Positions 42,908 through 51,237 of a stretch of 64,000 nucleotides of DNA are shown piece by piece. Location: positions 2,202,674 to 2,266,673 of the forward strand of contig NZ_LZNS01000001.1 in the NCBI RefSeq assembly GCF_001984575.1, written 5' to 3'. The DNA is from Streptomyces sp. MP131-18. Its GTDB lineage: Bacteria > Actinomycetota > Actinomycetes > Streptomycetales > Streptomycetaceae. The notes beneath the pieces were generated by a model that searched no databases, was not told the DNA's origin, and worked only from the letters and a program-made list of their open reading frames with translations. Position 1 is the first letter of the stretch, and each line of letters starts with the position of its first letter. The translations under genes and the position numbers were made by a program.

Positions 42908-43779
42908 TGGGCGCGGACGGAAGCGACGTCGAACGGGTCGGGCTCGTCGGGTGCGGGGTGATGGGCACCGGCATCGCCGAGGTCTGCGCGCGCGCCGGCC
43001 GGGACGTGCGGATCGTCGCCCGCTCCCCCGCCTCCGCGGAACGGGGCAGGCAGCGCCTGACGGCCTCCCTCGACCGGGCGGTCACCAGCGGCAGGCTCAC
43101 CGCCCAGGGCCGTGAACAGGCCCTGGGGCACGTCACGTTCGGCACCGCGCTGACGGATCTCGCGGACCGGCAGCTGGTGGTGGAGACGGTGCGCGAGGAC
43201 CGGGCGGTGAAGCGGGAGCTGTTCGCGGCGCTCGACGGCATCGTGCGGGACCCCGAGGCCGTCCTGGCGTCCAACACCTCCTCGCTGTCCATCACGGCGC
43301 TGGGCGCGACGACGGGCCGTCCCGGCCGGGTGCTCGGCATGCACTTCTTCAGCCCGGCCCAGGTGATTCCGCTGGTCGAGCTGATCCCCGCCCTGCACAC
43401 CGAGGAGGCGGTGATGGCGCGCGCCGAGTCGTTCGTCGCGGGCGTCCTGGGCAAGGAGGCCATCCGCTCCGTGGACCGCACCGGCTTCACCGTCAACGCG
43501 CTGCTGGTGCCCTACGTGGTCTCCGCGGTGCGGATGGTCGAGTCGGGGCACGCGGAGCCGGAGGTGATCGACCGCGGCATGGTGCTCGGCTGCTCCCACC
43601 CCATGGGGCCGCTGCGGCTGGCCGACCTCATCGGGCTCGACGTGATCGCCCTGGTGGCCGGCGCGCTGTACGAGGAGTTCAAGGAGCCGCTGTACGCGCC
43701 GCCCGCGCTGCTGACGCGCATGGTCGAGGGCGGGCTGCTCGGCCGGAAGTCCGGCCGGGGCTTTTACGTCTACCCCTGA
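42907..43779 (+). CDS. 3-hydroxybutyryl/3-hydroxyacyl-CoA dehydrogenase
   Basis: A 290-residue NAD(P)-dependent dehydrogenase. The Rossmann motif GLVGCGVMGTGIAE is at the N-terminus; NTSSLSIT and GMHFFSPAQVIPLVELI carry the catalytic Ser/His region; the C-terminal helical domain has HPMGPLRLADLIGLD and ends GRKSGRGFYVYP. It reduces the 3-ketoacyl product of the preceding KAS III to the 3-hydroxy form, which after dehydration (no dedicated enzyme here) supplies the enoyl-CoA for CCR. Translation is coupled to the KAS III. The 3' end overlaps the broken TetR gene by 10 bases. Confidence 0.93.
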   Translation: MGADGSDVERVGLVGCGVMGTGIAEVCARAGRDVRIVARSPASAERGRQRLTASLDRAVTSGRLTAQGREQALGHVTFGTALTDLADRQLVVETVREDRAVKRELFAALDGIVRDPEAVLASNTSSLSITALGATTGRPGRVLGMHFFSPAQVIPLVELIPALHTEEAVMARAESFVAGVLGKEAIRSVDRTGFTVNALLVPYVVSAVRMVESGHAEPEVIDRGMVLGCSHPMGPLRLADLIGLDVIALVAGALYEEFKEPLYAPPALLTRMVEGGLLGRKSGRGFYVYP

Positions 43780-44403
43780 ACGCGCGGCCCCGCCCCGCCC
43801 CGCCGGGCCGGGGCGCGCAGCGGGAGCGGCCCGGCCGGGTAGTGCTGCGCGGTGGGCCGATGATGCGCGCCAGGGGCTGTTCGCGCACCACGTAACGGGT
43901 CAGCGCGACGCCGACGAGCCGCGAGGCCGCCGGCGTCGCCGGGACCTCGGGCCAGGGCCTGCCGAGAGCCTGCGCGACCGGCACCAGCACCTGTGAGGTC
44001 TCGACGTCCCGCGGCATGACGGCCGCGCCGTCGTGCGTCAGGGCGGAGCGCGGCAGGCCCAGCGTCTTGCCGGTGGCGGCTCGCCCTCCCACAGGGGGAG
44101 GAACGCGCGGGGCAGTTCCTCTCCCATGGACCCGTCCCCCGCGGTGACGGCGGCCACCAGGTCCACGGGCTGTATGGCGTCCTCCATGACACCCGCGGAC
44201 AGCCCCTCCTTCGACGTGAAGAAGTGGCGCACGACTGCCGCATCCGCTTTTGCGGCTTTGGCGATCGCCCGGATCGACGCCTTTTCATATCCGTCGCGCG
44301 CGAAGGCGGATTCCGCCGCCAGAACCGTCTCCCGCGTTGTCGAATTGCCCGGTCTGCGGCCCGCCGGCCTGCGCTGTGCCGTAATCACCTCGACGGGCGC
44401 CAT
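43770..44403 (-). pseudogene. TetR-family regulator with two frameshifts
   Basis: From the ATG at 44403 the frame encodes a normal TetR DNA-binding domain (ETVLAAESAFARDGYEKASI, AVVRHFFTSKEGL). After LWEGE at about 44088 one base is missing, and the next frame carries on GKTLGLPRSALTHDGAAVM, then SRLVGVALTRYVVREQPLARIIGP. At about 43855 another base is missing, and the third frame supplies the usual tail TAQHYPAGPLP and a TAG at 43770. Each piece has TetR C-terminal domain character, so the gene was intact recently. Sequencing error is the alternative, since both breaks are in GC-rich runs. If truly broken, the cluster has lost a repressor. Confidence 0.75.
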
Positions 44404-44615
44404 GGGATTTCCCCCCTCCGAGGCGGTCAGGGAAGCCCACCTCCCCGTGGTTACGCGCCAATGCCGGACGTTGCTCCAAGGCCGTTTGCGAGGACTGCGC
44501 GAGCCGCGTTCGCACCTCCTGAGCGAAAGACGAGCCGTACTCCAGTGCGCTGGCGCACCCTCGTTCTCGTCGAGCACTGCATCGGCGCTCCTCGTCCGAC
44601 CTACAGGAGAAATCA

Positions 44616-44888
44616 GTGACGGCGACAGACCGCGAAACGATCTACAAGGCCATCAGCACCTACGTCCAGGACACGTTCCTCGGCGAGGGCGACATCCCGG
44701 AGCTGACGGCCGAGTCCCCCCTGCTGGAGTGGGGAGTGCTCACCTCGATGAACACCTCTCTGCTGCTCGCCTTCATCAGGAACGAACTCAACGTGGTGGT
44801 CCCGCCGACTCACCTCACCGGGCAGCATTTCGCCAATCTGCGGAGCATCACGGACACGGTGTACGACGTGTCCCGCCAGCCCGCCTGA
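44616..44888 (+). CDS. Stand-alone peptidyl carrier protein for prolyl/pyrrolyl (PltL-like)
   Basis: A 90-residue carrier protein. The phosphopantetheine Ser44 lies in PLLEWGVLTSMNTSLL; the LLEWGxLxSMN pattern is characteristic of PltL/RedO-type carriers and differs from PKS ACPs. THLTGQHFANLRSITDTV follows as the last helix. It should be loaded with L-proline by the ligase at 30153, oxidised by the dehydrogenase at 29017 and then chlorinated by the following halogenase. GTG at 44616 is preceded by CAGGAG. The halogenase starts 65 bases downstream. Confidence 0.9.
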   Translation: MTATDRETIYKAISTYVQDTFLGEGDIPELTAESPLLEWGVLTSMNTSLLLAFIRNELNVVVPPTHLTGQHFANLRSITDTVYDVSRQPA

Positions 44889-44953
44889 TCCCGCCCCGGC
44901 CGCACTCGGCCTTTCCTGACAAGACGACCGAAACCAGAAGTGGAGAGTGTGTC

Positions 44954-46297
44954 GTGGACGCAGAGTTCGATATCGGTATCATCGGGGGTGGCCCGGCCGG
45001 CGCAACGGCCGCCTCCTACCTGGCCAAGGCGGGATTGTCGGTTGCCGTCTTCGAGGCGGAGAACTTTCCCCGGGACCACGTGGGCGAATCCCTGGTGCCC
45101 GCCACCACTCCCGTGCTGCTGGACATCGGCGCCATGGAAAAGGTCGAGGCCGCCGGCTTCCCGAAGAAGTTCGGCGCGGCGTGGACGTCCGCCGAGCAGC
45201 GCGACATCGACCACATGGGCTTCCGCGGGCTGACGCACGACTTCAGGGCGGCGGAAATCCTGTTCAGCGAGCGGGATCAGAAGGGAGTCGACCGCGACTA
45301 CACGTTCCACGTGGACCGCAGCAAGTTCGACCAGATCCTGCTGAAGCACGCCGAGAGCCTGGGCGCGAAGGTGTTCCAGGGTGTGCGCGCGGGCAAGGTC
45401 GACTTCTCGGGCGAGCACCCGCAGATCGAGGTGAAGATCGCCGGGCGCAGCACGCAGGTCCCGGTGCGGATGGTCGTGGACGCGAGCGGCCGCCGCACGC
45501 ACCTGGGCTCGCAGGAGAAGTTCAAGATCGCGGACCCGGTGTTCAACCAGTATGCCGTGCACACCTGGTTCGACGGTCTGGACCGCAAGGCCCTGGCGGT
45601 CAACAAGGACCAGGCGGACTACATCTTCATCCACTTCCTGCCGGTCACGGACACGTGGGTCTGGCAGATCCCGATCACCGACACGGTCACCTCGGTCGGT
45701 GTGGTGAGCCAGAAGAGCCGGTTCAAGACCTACGGCGGCGACCGGGAGAAGTTCTTCTGGGACACCATCGCCAGCCGCCCCGAACTGCTCGACGTGCTCA
45801 AGAACTCCGAGCAGGTCAAGCCGCTGAAGACCGAGGGCGACTACAGCTACGGCATGAAGCAGATCGCCGGTGACAAGTTCGTACTCATCGGTGACGCGGC
45901 CCGCTTCGTCGACCCGATCTTCTCCAGTGGCGTCAGCGTGGCGCTCAACAGCGCGCGGATCGCCTGCCAGGACATCATCGCGGCGGCGGAGAAGGGCGAC
46001 TTCTCCCGGGCGCAGTTCTCCTCGTACGAGGCGAAGCTGCGCCGCGGCGTGCGCAACTGGTACGAGTTCATCTCCATCTACTACCGCCTGAACATCCTGT
46101 TCACGGCGTTCGTCCAGGACGACCGGTACCGGCTCGACGTGCTGAAGATGCTTCAGGGCGACGTGTACGACGACGAGGAGCCGAAGGCGCTCGCCGCGAT
46201 GCGGGAGATCGTCGAGGCCGTGGAGAAGGACCCGAACCACCTGTGGCACCCGTACCTGGGCGACCTCAAGGCCCCCTCGGCCGCGCCGAGTTTCTAA
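44954..46297 (+). CDS. Flavin-dependent halogenase (PltA-like)
   Basis: A 447-residue FADH2-dependent halogenase. The FAD motif GGGPAG is at residues 9-14, the halogenase signature WVWQIP at 235-240, and the second flavin motif FVLIGDAARFVDPIFSSGVS follows. Length and lack of a tryptophan-binding insert place it with the enzymes that chlorinate carrier-bound pyrroles (pyoluteorin PltA, Clohal type), not with free-tryptophan halogenases. Adjacent to the carrier gene, it should chlorinate pyrrolyl-S-carrier at C4/C5. A flavin reductase is not encoded in the window and is presumably borrowed from the cell. GTG start with GTGGAGAG upstream. Confidence 0.92.
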   Translation: MDAEFDIGIIGGGPAGATAASYLAKAGLSVAVFEAENFPRDHVGESLVPATTPVLLDIGAMEKVEAAGFPKKFGAAWTSAEQRDIDHMGFRGLTHDFRAAEILFSERDQKGVDRDYTFHVDRSKFDQILLKHAESLGAKVFQGVRAGKVDFSGEHPQIEVKIAGRSTQVPVRMVVDASGRRTHLGSQEKFKIADPVFNQYAVHTWFDGLDRKALAVNKDQADYIFIHFLPVTDTWVWQIPITDTVTSVGVVSQKSRFKTYGGDREKFFWDTIASRPELLDVLKNSEQVKPLKTEGDYSYGMKQIAGDKFVLIGDAARFVDPIFSSGVSVALNSARIACQDIIAAAEKGDFSRAQFSSYEAKLRRGVRNWYEFISIYYRLNILFTAFVQDDRYRLDVLKMLQGDVYDDEEPKALAAMREIVEAVEKDPNHLWHPYLGDLKAPSAAPSF

Positions 46298-46309
46298 CGG
46301 CAGGCGGCA

Positions 46310-46361
46310 CCGCACGCACGTCAGGGCCGGCCCACGGGGGCCGGCCCTGACGTGCGTGCGG
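46310..46361. terminator. Bidirectional 24-base-pair terminator
   Basis: A perfect stem of 24 pairs (right arm starts GGGCCGGCCCTGACGTGCG) with a four-base ACGG loop lies between the convergent halogenase and SARP genes. It can stop transcription from both sides. Confidence 0.92.
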
Positions 46362-46373
46362 GTGGCCGCCGGC

Positions 46374-47144
46374 TCAGCCGACGGGGCGGCCGGTGAGGAC
46401 GGCCTGCTGGATGCGCTGGAGTTTGGGCGAGGGTTCGAGACCCAGCTCCCGCACCAGGGAGCCCCGCAGCCGCTGGTACGCCTCCAGCGCCCGCCAGGGG
46501 TTGCCGGCGCGGTGGAGCGCGAGCATCAGCTGGGCGCAGAAGTTTTCGTGCAGGGGCTGCTGCGCCGCAAGGACACGGAGTTCGGGTATGAGTTCGGCGT
46601 GGCGGCCGATGCGCAGGTCGGCCTCGATGCGCCGCTCCAGCGTGGACATGCGGCGCTCCTCCAGGCGCAGCACTTCGAGTTCGAGCGCGCTGCCGACCCG
46701 GACGTCGACGAGGGCAGGGCCGCGCCACAGGTCCAGGGCCTGACCGTAGAGACGGGAAGCGGCATGGGCGTCGCCGGCCTCGGTGGCGTGGCGGCCGGAC
46801 TCGACGAGCTGATCGAACTCGACGAAGTCCAGGGTGCCGGGCTGTACGTGGAGGACGTAGGCGCCGTGTCGGGTCTCCAGGACGTCCTTGGCCTGGCGCG
46901 AGCTGTCGTGGATCAGGGACCCGGCGATTTTGCGGCGGAGCTGGAGGATGTAGGTCTGGAGCGTCGTGGCGGCGCTGCGCGGGATGGACTCGCCCCACAA
47001 CTCCTGCATGAGCGTGGACACGGTCACGACCCGGTCGGCGTGCAGCGCCAGCAGGGCGAGTAACTGCCGGGGCTTGGCCGCGCTCGGCACGATCGACACC
47101 CCGTGGTCATGAGCAGTGAACGGTCCCAGTATATTGATCTCCAT
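46374..47144 (-). CDS. SARP-family pathway activator with a TTA codon
   Basis: A 256-residue Streptomyces antibiotic regulatory protein. The N-terminal OmpR-like winged helix spans residues 1-95 (INILGPFTAHDHGVSIV; KPRQLLALLALHADRVVTV; LWGESIPRSAATTLQTYILQLRRKI). A bacterial transcriptional activation domain follows (HGAYVLHVQPGTLDFVEF to the end). Leu28 is a TTA codon (plus strand 47061-47063), so translation should depend on the rare bldA leucyl-tRNA and be delayed until development. ATG at 47144 has GAGGGAGAG upstream. By position it is the cluster activator, with heptamer repeats in the adjacent intergenic region. Confidence 0.93.
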   Translation of the reverse strand: MEINILGPFTAHDHGVSIVPSAAKPRQLLALLALHADRVVTVSTLMQELWGESIPRSAATTLQTYILQLRRKIAGSLIHDSSRQAKDVLETRHGAYVLHVQPGTLDFVEFDQLVESGRHATEAGDAHAASRLYGQALDLWRGPALVDVRVGSALELEVLRLEERRMSTLERRIEADLRIGRHAELIPELRVLAAQQPLHENFCAQLMLALHRAGNPWRALEAYQRLRGSLVRELGLEPSPKLQRIQQAVLTGRPVG

Positions 47145-47518
47145 CTGTGCCTCTCCCTCATCTGCGACGACCCCCGATCGGTCGGCACGGCAACCCGAGC
47201 GATCCCGGAGCCTGGCAGACACGGCGCCTGACTCCCAGTGACACGTTCATCCCGCGGGGCATGAAGTTCTCACGCCAAGTGCGTGTCCGGGGCACTGCCG
47301 GTCGATGACACGGCGCGGGAGACTCGTGGGTCGCCCCCGCGCCCCCCGAGGCCCGTTCACCCTCGGTTCACCTTGCCGCTCCGCCGTGCACAGAATAGGG
47401 GGGCCCAGAATGCGCCGCGCCACCCGTTTGCCCGGCATTTCACGCCTTACCCTCTGGGCCACTCCGCATATCTTCATATAATCTGAAGCGGCCATTGGTC
47501 ACCTTGAGGAGCGCCTGG
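47145..47518. other. Divergent regulatory region between SARP and sensor kinase
   Basis: This 374-base stretch holds the SARP-type direct repeats at 47355-47372. It also has a sequence CTTCA-TATAATC-TGAAG at 47473-47489 that contains a consensus-like TATAAT box within a short palindrome, 30-40 bases before the kinase start. No gene was seen. Confidence 0.7.
47355..47372 (+). promoter_or_regulatory. SARP-type heptamer direct repeat
   Basis: GTTCACC-CTCG-GTTCACC: two identical heptamers at an 11-base period, the spacing bound by SARP dimers on one face of the helix. It lies 150 bases before the sensor-kinase start. Confidence 0.55.
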
Positions 47519-48754
47519 ATGGCAGGCAATTTATGGGGCCCGGACAGAGGACCTCCTGGAACGCACAGCCGCGGGCCGCACGAGTCCGGCGGGCCGTCGG
47601 CGCGCCGCAACGTCCTGGCGTTTCGCCTGGCACGGACCGTCACGCTGCTGGTTGTCGGCGGGTGCTGCTCGCTCGCGGTCCTGGAAGTGCTGCACCGTGT
47701 CCCGCCGCCGGTCAGGGCCGCACTCTGGCCGACTTTCCTCTCGGGCATTTCAGCGATCCAGTATGCGCACAGGACGTTCACTTCTGCCTCCAGGAGCCCG
47801 GGAAGGCGAGCGGTAACGACCGGTATCCGCGCCGTTCTGACCGCCGTTCTGCTGTTCCACTTCGAGGCGGGCTGGGCCCATATGGCCGCGCCCCTCGCCG
47901 GTTCGGTACTGCTCGTCCTTCCGGCGCCGTTCGCCGCGGCGGGCCTGCCGCCCTCCGCCGTGGGCCTCGCCACGGTGGGCACGGCGGTGGGCGGGCTCGT
48001 CCTGCACGGCCTGGCCCGGCCCACCGCCCTGATCCGACGGGCGCACCTGGCCACGACGGAACTGCTGCGGTCCCGCCTCGCCGGGGAACGGCGGCGCTTC
48101 GCGCGGGATGTCCATGACCTGCTCGGCTACAGCGTCTCCGCGATCACGCTCAAGGCGGAACCCGCGCCGCGGCTGACGGACGCCAGACCCGAACGAGCCC
48201 GCGCGGAGATCGTCTCGCTCCTCGACGTCAGCCGCCGCGCCCTGTCCGACGTCAGGTCGGTGGCGCACGGCTACCGCACCCTGTCGCTGGCGCACGAGGC
48301 GTCCATGGCCCACATGATCCTCGCCGCCGGGATCGAGGCCGGGGTCGAGGCCGGGATCGATGTCGAGCGGTGCGGCCGCCCGCCGCCCGAGGTGGACGCG
48401 CTGCTGGCGACGGCCCTGCGCGAGGGCGTCACCAACGTACTCGGGCACAGCGACGCGCGGCATTGCCGCACCACTGCCGACCGCCAGCAGGGCACGGTTC
48501 GGCTGGAGTTGACGAACGACGGCGTCGCACCGGCGAACGGCGCGACCGCGTCGGCGGGCCACGGAACCGGGAACCTGACCGCCCGGTTCACCGCCGCCCG
48601 CGGGCGCGTCCACGCCGGGGCGACCGGCGGATTCTTCCGCCTGACCACCGAGGTACCGGCGCCCGCCCGGTGGCCGGCGGCCGCCCGCGCAGGGCAGGAG
48701 GGAACGTCCGCGGCAGGCCCGCGATCGATGTCAGGCACCACTGCGAACGAGTGA
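47519..48754 (+). CDS. DesK-type sensor histidine kinase
   Basis: A 411-residue kinase with an N-terminal membrane domain of about four helices (VTLLVVGGCCSLAVLEVL; GIRAVLTAVLLFHFEAGW; AAPLAGSVLLVLPAPFAAAG; VGLATVGTAVGGLVLHG). The HisKA_3 box RRRFARDVHDLLGYSVSAIT carries phospho-acceptor His199. The ATPase domain is short: ALREGVTNVLGHSDARHC for the N box and GHGTGNLTARF for the G box. The N box has GHS where HA-type residues are usual, so activity may be altered. It is 11 bases upstream of its response regulator and sits beside the SARP. Confidence 0.88.
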   Translation: MAGNLWGPDRGPPGTHSRGPHESGGPSARRNVLAFRLARTVTLLVVGGCCSLAVLEVLHRVPPPVRAALWPTFLSGISAIQYAHRTFTSASRSPGRRAVTTGIRAVLTAVLLFHFEAGWAHMAAPLAGSVLLVLPAPFAAAGLPPSAVGLATVGTAVGGLVLHGLARPTALIRRAHLATTELLRSRLAGERRRFARDVHDLLGYSVSAITLKAEPAPRLTDARPERARAEIVSLLDVSRRALSDVRSVAHGYRTLSLAHEASMAHMILAAGIEAGVEAGIDVERCGRPPPEVDALLATALREGVTNVLGHSDARHCRTTADRQQGTVRLELTNDGVAPANGATASAGHGTGNLTARFTAARGRVHAGATGGFFRLTTEVPAPARWPAAARAGQEGTSAAGPRSMSGTTANE

Positions 48755-48765
48755 CCGGGGGAATC

Positions 48766-49380
48766 ATGCAACCAGTGAAGGTACTGCTGGCCGAAGACCT
48801 GTCCATGATCAGGGGTGCGCTGATCGCCCTGCTCGAACTCGAACCCGATCTGCGCGTCGTCACCTCGGTGGGACGGGGCGACGCGATCGTGCCGGCCGCC
48901 GTCCGTTCCCGGCCCGACGTGGCGATCATCGACATCGGCCTGCCCGGCGGCGACGGCATCACCGCCGCCGCGGCCCTCCACGAGCAGGTGCCGACCTGCC
49001 GGACTCTCATCCTCACCGCGCAGGGCCAGCCAGGAACGATCCGCCGGGCGCTCAGCACCCGGGTGTCCGGTCTGCTGCTCAAGGACGCGCCGCCGGAACA
49101 GCTGAGCAAGGCGGTGCGCGCGGTCGCCGCGGGCGGCCGGTTCATCGACCCCCAACTGGCGCTGTCCGCCTGGGACACGCAGGAGAATCCGCTGTCGCCC
49201 CGGGAACGCGAGGTGCTGCGGTTCGCCGCCCAGGGCGCGGACACCGACGAGATCGCGGGCTGCCTCTACCTGTCGGTCGGCACCGTGCGGAACTACCTCA
49301 CCACCATCGTGACCAAGCTCAACGCGCGCAACCGCGTCGACGCCGTGCGCATCGCCACCCAGGCCGGCTGGCTCACCTGA
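48766..49380 (+). CDS. DesR/NarL-type response regulator
   Basis: A 204-residue regulator: receiver domain with AED at 9-11 and phospho-acceptor Asp56 (AIIDIGLPGGDG), LLKDAPPE lysine loop, then a LuxR-type helix-turn-helix LSPREREVLRFAAQGADTDE with the recognition part VGTVRNYLTTIVTKLNARNR. It is the partner of the kinase 11 bases upstream. DesK/DesR-like pairs often sense membrane state, which would suit a cluster making a membrane-active lipophilic product. Its 3' end overlaps the convergent ligase gene by 8 bases. Confidence 0.92.
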   Translation: MQPVKVLLAEDLSMIRGALIALLELEPDLRVVTSVGRGDAIVPAAVRSRPDVAIIDIGLPGGDGITAAAALHEQVPTCRTLILTAQGQPGTIRRALSTRVSGLLLKDAPPEQLSKAVRAVAAGGRFIDPQLALSAWDTQENPLSPREREVLRFAAQGADTDEIAGCLYLSVGTVRNYLTTIVTKLNARNRVDAVRIATQAGWLT

Positions 49381-51124
49381 GCGTCCGCTCCTGCGGCCCG
49401 GCCGCCTCCGGCACGCCGGGCAGCACCTCCTGGTGCAGCGGGCGCAGTTCACCCGCGAGAAACAGCCGCCGCATCGTGCCACGGCGCTGCTTGCCGCTGG
49501 TCGTCCTGCGCACCGTGCCGGTGCGCACCAGCAGCAGGGCCGCGGGCACCACGCCGAACTCGTGCGCCACCCGGTCCCGCACGGCGGCGGCGAGGCCGGC
49601 CAGGTCGAGCCGGTAGCGGTTCCCGGCCCGCACCTCCTGCACCACGACCAGCCGTTCCGGCTCGTCGTGCACGCCGAACGCCACGCAGGCGCCGAACGCA
49701 TCGCTCACCTCCCGCACCGCGTCCTCCACGTCCTGCGGGTACAGATGGCGGCCGGCCACGGCGATCAGCTCCTTCAGCCGCCCCGTCACGAACAGTTCCC
49801 CGTCCGCGGCGACGCCCAGGTCGCCCGTCCGCAGCCAGCCCGCGCCCGCCCCCTCGGCCGAGCCGTGGAACGGGGCGGCCGCGGCGCCCGACCTGTTCCA
49901 GTAGCCCGCGGCCACGCCCTCGCCGCGCACCCACACCTCCCCCACCCGGCCCTCGGGGAGCACGCGCCCCGTCTCGGGCTCCACGACGAGCAGTTCGCCG
50001 TCCGCGGCGTCCGCCGGGCCGCAGCCGACCAGCGTGCGGGCGGGCGCGCCCGGCTCCGGGGCGCGCAGTTCGCCGCCCGCGAGCGCCGCGGGGTCCGCGC
50101 GCCGGGTGCGGCGGGCGCCGCGCGCCGCACCGGTGACCAGCAGCGTGGCCTCGGCCAGCCCGTAACAGGGCGTCAGCGCGGCGGCGCGGAACCCGGCGGG
50201 CGCGAAACGTTCGGCGAAGGCCCGCAGGGTGCGTTCGCGCACCGGCTCCCCGCCGCTGACCGCGATCTCCCAGCCGGACAGGTCCAGTTGCGACAGCTCC
50301 GCGTCGGTGACCCGGCGGGCGCACTGTTCGTAGGCGAAGTCGGGGGCGCCGCTCACGGCGATGCCGTGGTCGCCGATCGCCCGCAGCCAGGCGGCCGGGC
50401 TCCGCAGGAACGCCGCGGGCGGCATCAGCACGGCGGTGGCGCCGAGCCACAGCGGGTGCAGGAACTGGCCGATCAGGCCGAGGTCGTGGTAGAGCGGCAG
50501 CCAGCCGCCGAGCCGCGTGCCGGGTGCGGTGCCCAGCGTGCGGGCGATGGCGCGCTGGTTCGCCAGCAGGTTCCCGTGGGTCACCATCACGCCGCGCGGC
50601 TCGCGGGTGGAACCCGAGGTGTACTGGAGGAGGGCGACGGAGTCGGGCCGCAGGTCCGGCATCCGCCAGTCGCCCGCGTCCGGCACCGCGTCCACCGGCA
50701 GACAGGGAACGTGGCCGCGGCCGACTTCGGCCAGCAGCTGGGACACGACGGCGGCATCGGCACGACTGGTGAGGGCCACGCCGACCGCGGCGTCGCGGGC
50801 GATGGCCGCGGCCCGCCGCGCGTGGGCCCGCCGGTCGCCAGGCCAGGGCGCGGGCACGGCGATCGCCCCGGCGTACAGGCAGGCGAGGACTCCGGCCACG
50901 AACGGGCCGGGGGACGAACAGAGCACGAGCACCCGCTCACCCGCGGCCCCGCGGTCGCGCAGCCACGCCGCGAGGCGTTGCGCCAGCGCGTCGAGACCGG
51001 CGTAGTCGAGGACGTGCGGAGCGGCCGGGCCGGCATCGTCGCCCAGCAGGAGCACGGCGTCCCGGCCGGGCGCCTCGGCGACCCGTTTCCTGACGTGCTC
51101 GGTGAAACTACGAGAACCGGTCAC
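49373..51124 (-). CDS. Fatty-acyl-AMP ligase (FAAL-like)
   Basis: A 583-residue adenylating enzyme. Motifs: ALLQYTSGSTREPRGVMVTH, GWLPLYHDLGLIGQFLHPLW (a FAAL hallmark), SGAPDFAYEQCARRV, AALTPCYGLAEATLLV, GWLRTGDLGVAADGELFVTGRLKELI and the closing RTTSGKQRRGTMR. FAALs activate fatty acids as adenylates and pass them to acyl carrier proteins without CoA. In this setting it may feed an acyl group to the KAS III/CCR extender pathway or to the product as a tail. No dedicated ACP lies beside it. Start GTG/ATG at 51124 region. Confidence 0.9.
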   Translation of the reverse strand: MTGSRSFTEHVRKRVAEAPGRDAVLLLGDDAGPAAPHVLDYAGLDALAQRLAAWLRDRGAAGERVLVLCSSPGPFVAGVLACLYAGAIAVPAPWPGDRRAHARRAAAIARDAAVGVALTSRADAAVVSQLLAEVGRGHVPCLPVDAVPDAGDWRMPDLRPDSVALLQYTSGSTREPRGVMVTHGNLLANQRAIARTLGTAPGTRLGGWLPLYHDLGLIGQFLHPLWLGATAVLMPPAAFLRSPAAWLRAIGDHGIAVSGAPDFAYEQCARRVTDAELSQLDLSGWEIAVSGGEPVRERTLRAFAERFAPAGFRAAALTPCYGLAEATLLVTGAARGARRTRRADPAALAGGELRAPEPGAPARTLVGCGPADAADGELLVVEPETGRVLPEGRVGEVWVRGEGVAAGYWNRSGAAAAPFHGSAEGAGAGWLRTGDLGVAADGELFVTGRLKELIAVAGRHLYPQDVEDAVREVSDAFGACVAFGVHDEPERLVVVQEVRAGNRYRLDLAGLAAAVRDRVAHEFGVVPAALLLVRTGTVRRTTSGKQRRGTMRRLFLAGELRPLHQEVLPGVPEAAGPQERTLR

Positions 51125-51237
51125 GCTTCCCCCAGTGTCCAGAAACCGCCGCCAGAAGCGGCGGAATTCCCATGCTGGGGAAATCTACCGAGCGTCTCTC
51201 GAACAGGACTCAACTATTCCCGGAGCCGCCGCCCCGC

